NCBI GenBank assembly: GCA_905209435.1
Contig: CAJLTE010000144.1
Coordinates: forward strand, 1 to 6,086
DNA: 6,086 nt
Reading direction: 5' to 3'
Origin: an uncultured Blautia sp.
Lineage (GTDB): Bacteria > Bacillota_A > Clostridia > Lachnospirales > Lachnospiraceae
Shown: one piece after another, positions 5,453 through 6,086 of the stretch
Layout of the letters: each line of letters opens with the position of its first letter
Position numbering within the stretch: position 1 is the stretch's first letter
Notes under the pieces: generated by a model
Told to the model about the DNA's origin: nothing
Databases searched by the model: none
The model's input: the letters and a program-made list of their open reading frames with translations, nothing else
Translations under genes and position numbers: made by a program

Positions 5453-6086
5453 ATGAAGAAAAAGCTGGGAATGCTGCTGGCTGTGCTTCTTACTTTCTGC
5501 ATGACTGTGGGAGTTTTTGCAGATGCAGGAAAGACACAGCAGGTAGATTACAAAACAGATTACTATATGATCGTAGAATCGCCTGATGGCGGTGTTGACA
5601 TGTATTCAGAGGCAGATACTTCCAGCCCGAAGCTGAATGATGAGCTGATTCCTAATGGAACTGCGATCCATGTAGAAGGAGAGACCACAGATGAAGCTGG
5701 AAAAGTATGGGTATATGCTCAGCTTCATGGCATGTTTGGTTTCCTGGAAGAGAATTATCTGAAGCCGGCTACTCTTGCCGAGGCAGTGGCATCAGAGCTT
5801 GCTTTATACGGAAGCAAGGATGCGAATTACAGTATTACAGTCAATGCTAAGGAAGACGGTTCCGTTTGCCTGTATAAAGGACCTGGCAAAAAGTACGGCA
5901 CAGTTTCCGGAGGCTGTAATATAGCGAACGGTGAGAAGTTATATATTGATACAGAAGTAGATACTGGTAAAGATGGTATCTGGGGACACACAGAGGCTGG
6001 TGATGTTTCTGGCTGGGTAAATATTGCAGAAGCCACCAATACGGAAGAGAGTACAGTAGAACTTGTTCCTGAAACTGAGAAAGAAG
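5453..6086 (+). CDS. Secreted protein with two SH3-like repeats (3' truncated)
   Basis: 211 residues are visible and the frame is still open at the window edge. AAGAGG (5441-5446) lies 6 bases before the ATG. Residues 1-23 form a Sec signal peptide: KKK, a hydrophobic core LGMLLAVLLTFCMTVG, and likely cleavage after VFA; the cysteine lacks a lipobox, so a lipoprotein is unlikely. Two bacterial SH3-like units follow, near 36-105 and 127-194. Each opens with Y-x-I-x-V, then a glycine and an M/L-Y pair, and closes with a Gly-aromatic strand (FGFLEENYL; SGWVNIAEA). Such domains often bind peptidoglycan or other cell-wall ligands. The end (NTEESTVELVPETEKE) looks like a Thr/Glu-rich linker, so further domains or a membrane anchor may lie beyond. 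No enzymatic domain is visible, and the link with fucI is only proximity. The function is unknown. Confidence 0.82.
   Translation, partial: MKKKLGMLLAVLLTFCMTVGVFADAGKTQQVDYKTDYYMIVESPDGGVDMYSEADTSSPKLNDELIPNGTAIHVEGETTDEAGKVWVYAQLHGMFGFLEENYLKPATLAEAVASELALYGSKDANYSITVNAKEDGSVCLYKGPGKKYGTVSGGCNIANGEKLYIDTEVDTGKDGIWGHTEAGDVSGWVNIAEATNTEESTVELVPETEKE

Noticed and set aside
1..6086. Mobile element, CRISPR array, tRNA or rRNA
   Set aside because: No transposase or integrase fragment, no regularly spaced repeats, and no tRNA or rRNA signature was seen on either strand.

Overview
The window looks like chromosome from a gut Firmicute of the Lachnospiraceae / Clostridia type. This rests on moderate GC, purine-rich Shine-Dalgarno sites, extended -10 promoters and the gene families present (PduO, FucI, an AraC regulator with a cupin domain, a secreted SH3 protein). 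Genus cannot be fixed by eye. Five genes can be supported; two run off the ends.

Layout, left to right. (1) 1-903, plus strand: the 3' part of a pduO-like gene, a corrinoid adenosyltransferase fused to a C-terminal DUF336/GlcG-like domain. It ends in a terminator that overlaps the tail of the next, convergent gene. (2) 939-1546, minus strand: a two-gene unit, a 78-residue protein with a ferredoxin-like layout but no CxxC, then an 86-residue CopZ-like metallochaperone. An extended -10 promoter overlaps an 18-bp perfect palindrome ahead of it. (3) 1609-2062: apparently gene-free. (4) 2139-2987, minus strand: an AraC-family regulator that most likely starts at a TTG, with its own promoter and terminator. 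(5) 3006-3275: a divergent promoter region and a long, potentially structured fucI leader. (6) 3276-5072, plus strand: a complete L-fucose isomerase gene, followed by two tandem terminators. (7) 5073-5452: a gene-free stretch with those terminators, an imperfect direct repeat and an extended -10 promoter. (8) 5453 to the end, plus strand: the start of a secreted protein with two SH3-like repeats, cut by the window edge.

How the genes may work together. Anaerobic fucose breakdown passes through L-fuculose and lactaldehyde to 1,2-propanediol. B12-dependent diol dehydratase then converts propanediol to propionaldehyde, and PduO makes the adenosylcobalamin cofactor. An adenosyltransferase at one side and FucI at the other therefore fit a fucose-to-propanediol/propionate locus. 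The AraC regulator is the obvious candidate to control fucI, by inference from divergent placement. The metal-chaperone pair and the SH3 protein have no evident link to fucose.

Most worth checking: a tryptophan in PduO at the position of human MMAB Arg186, a possible H-type pseudoknot in the fucI leader, the duplicated element before the SH3 gene, and the CxxC-less partner of the copper chaperone.
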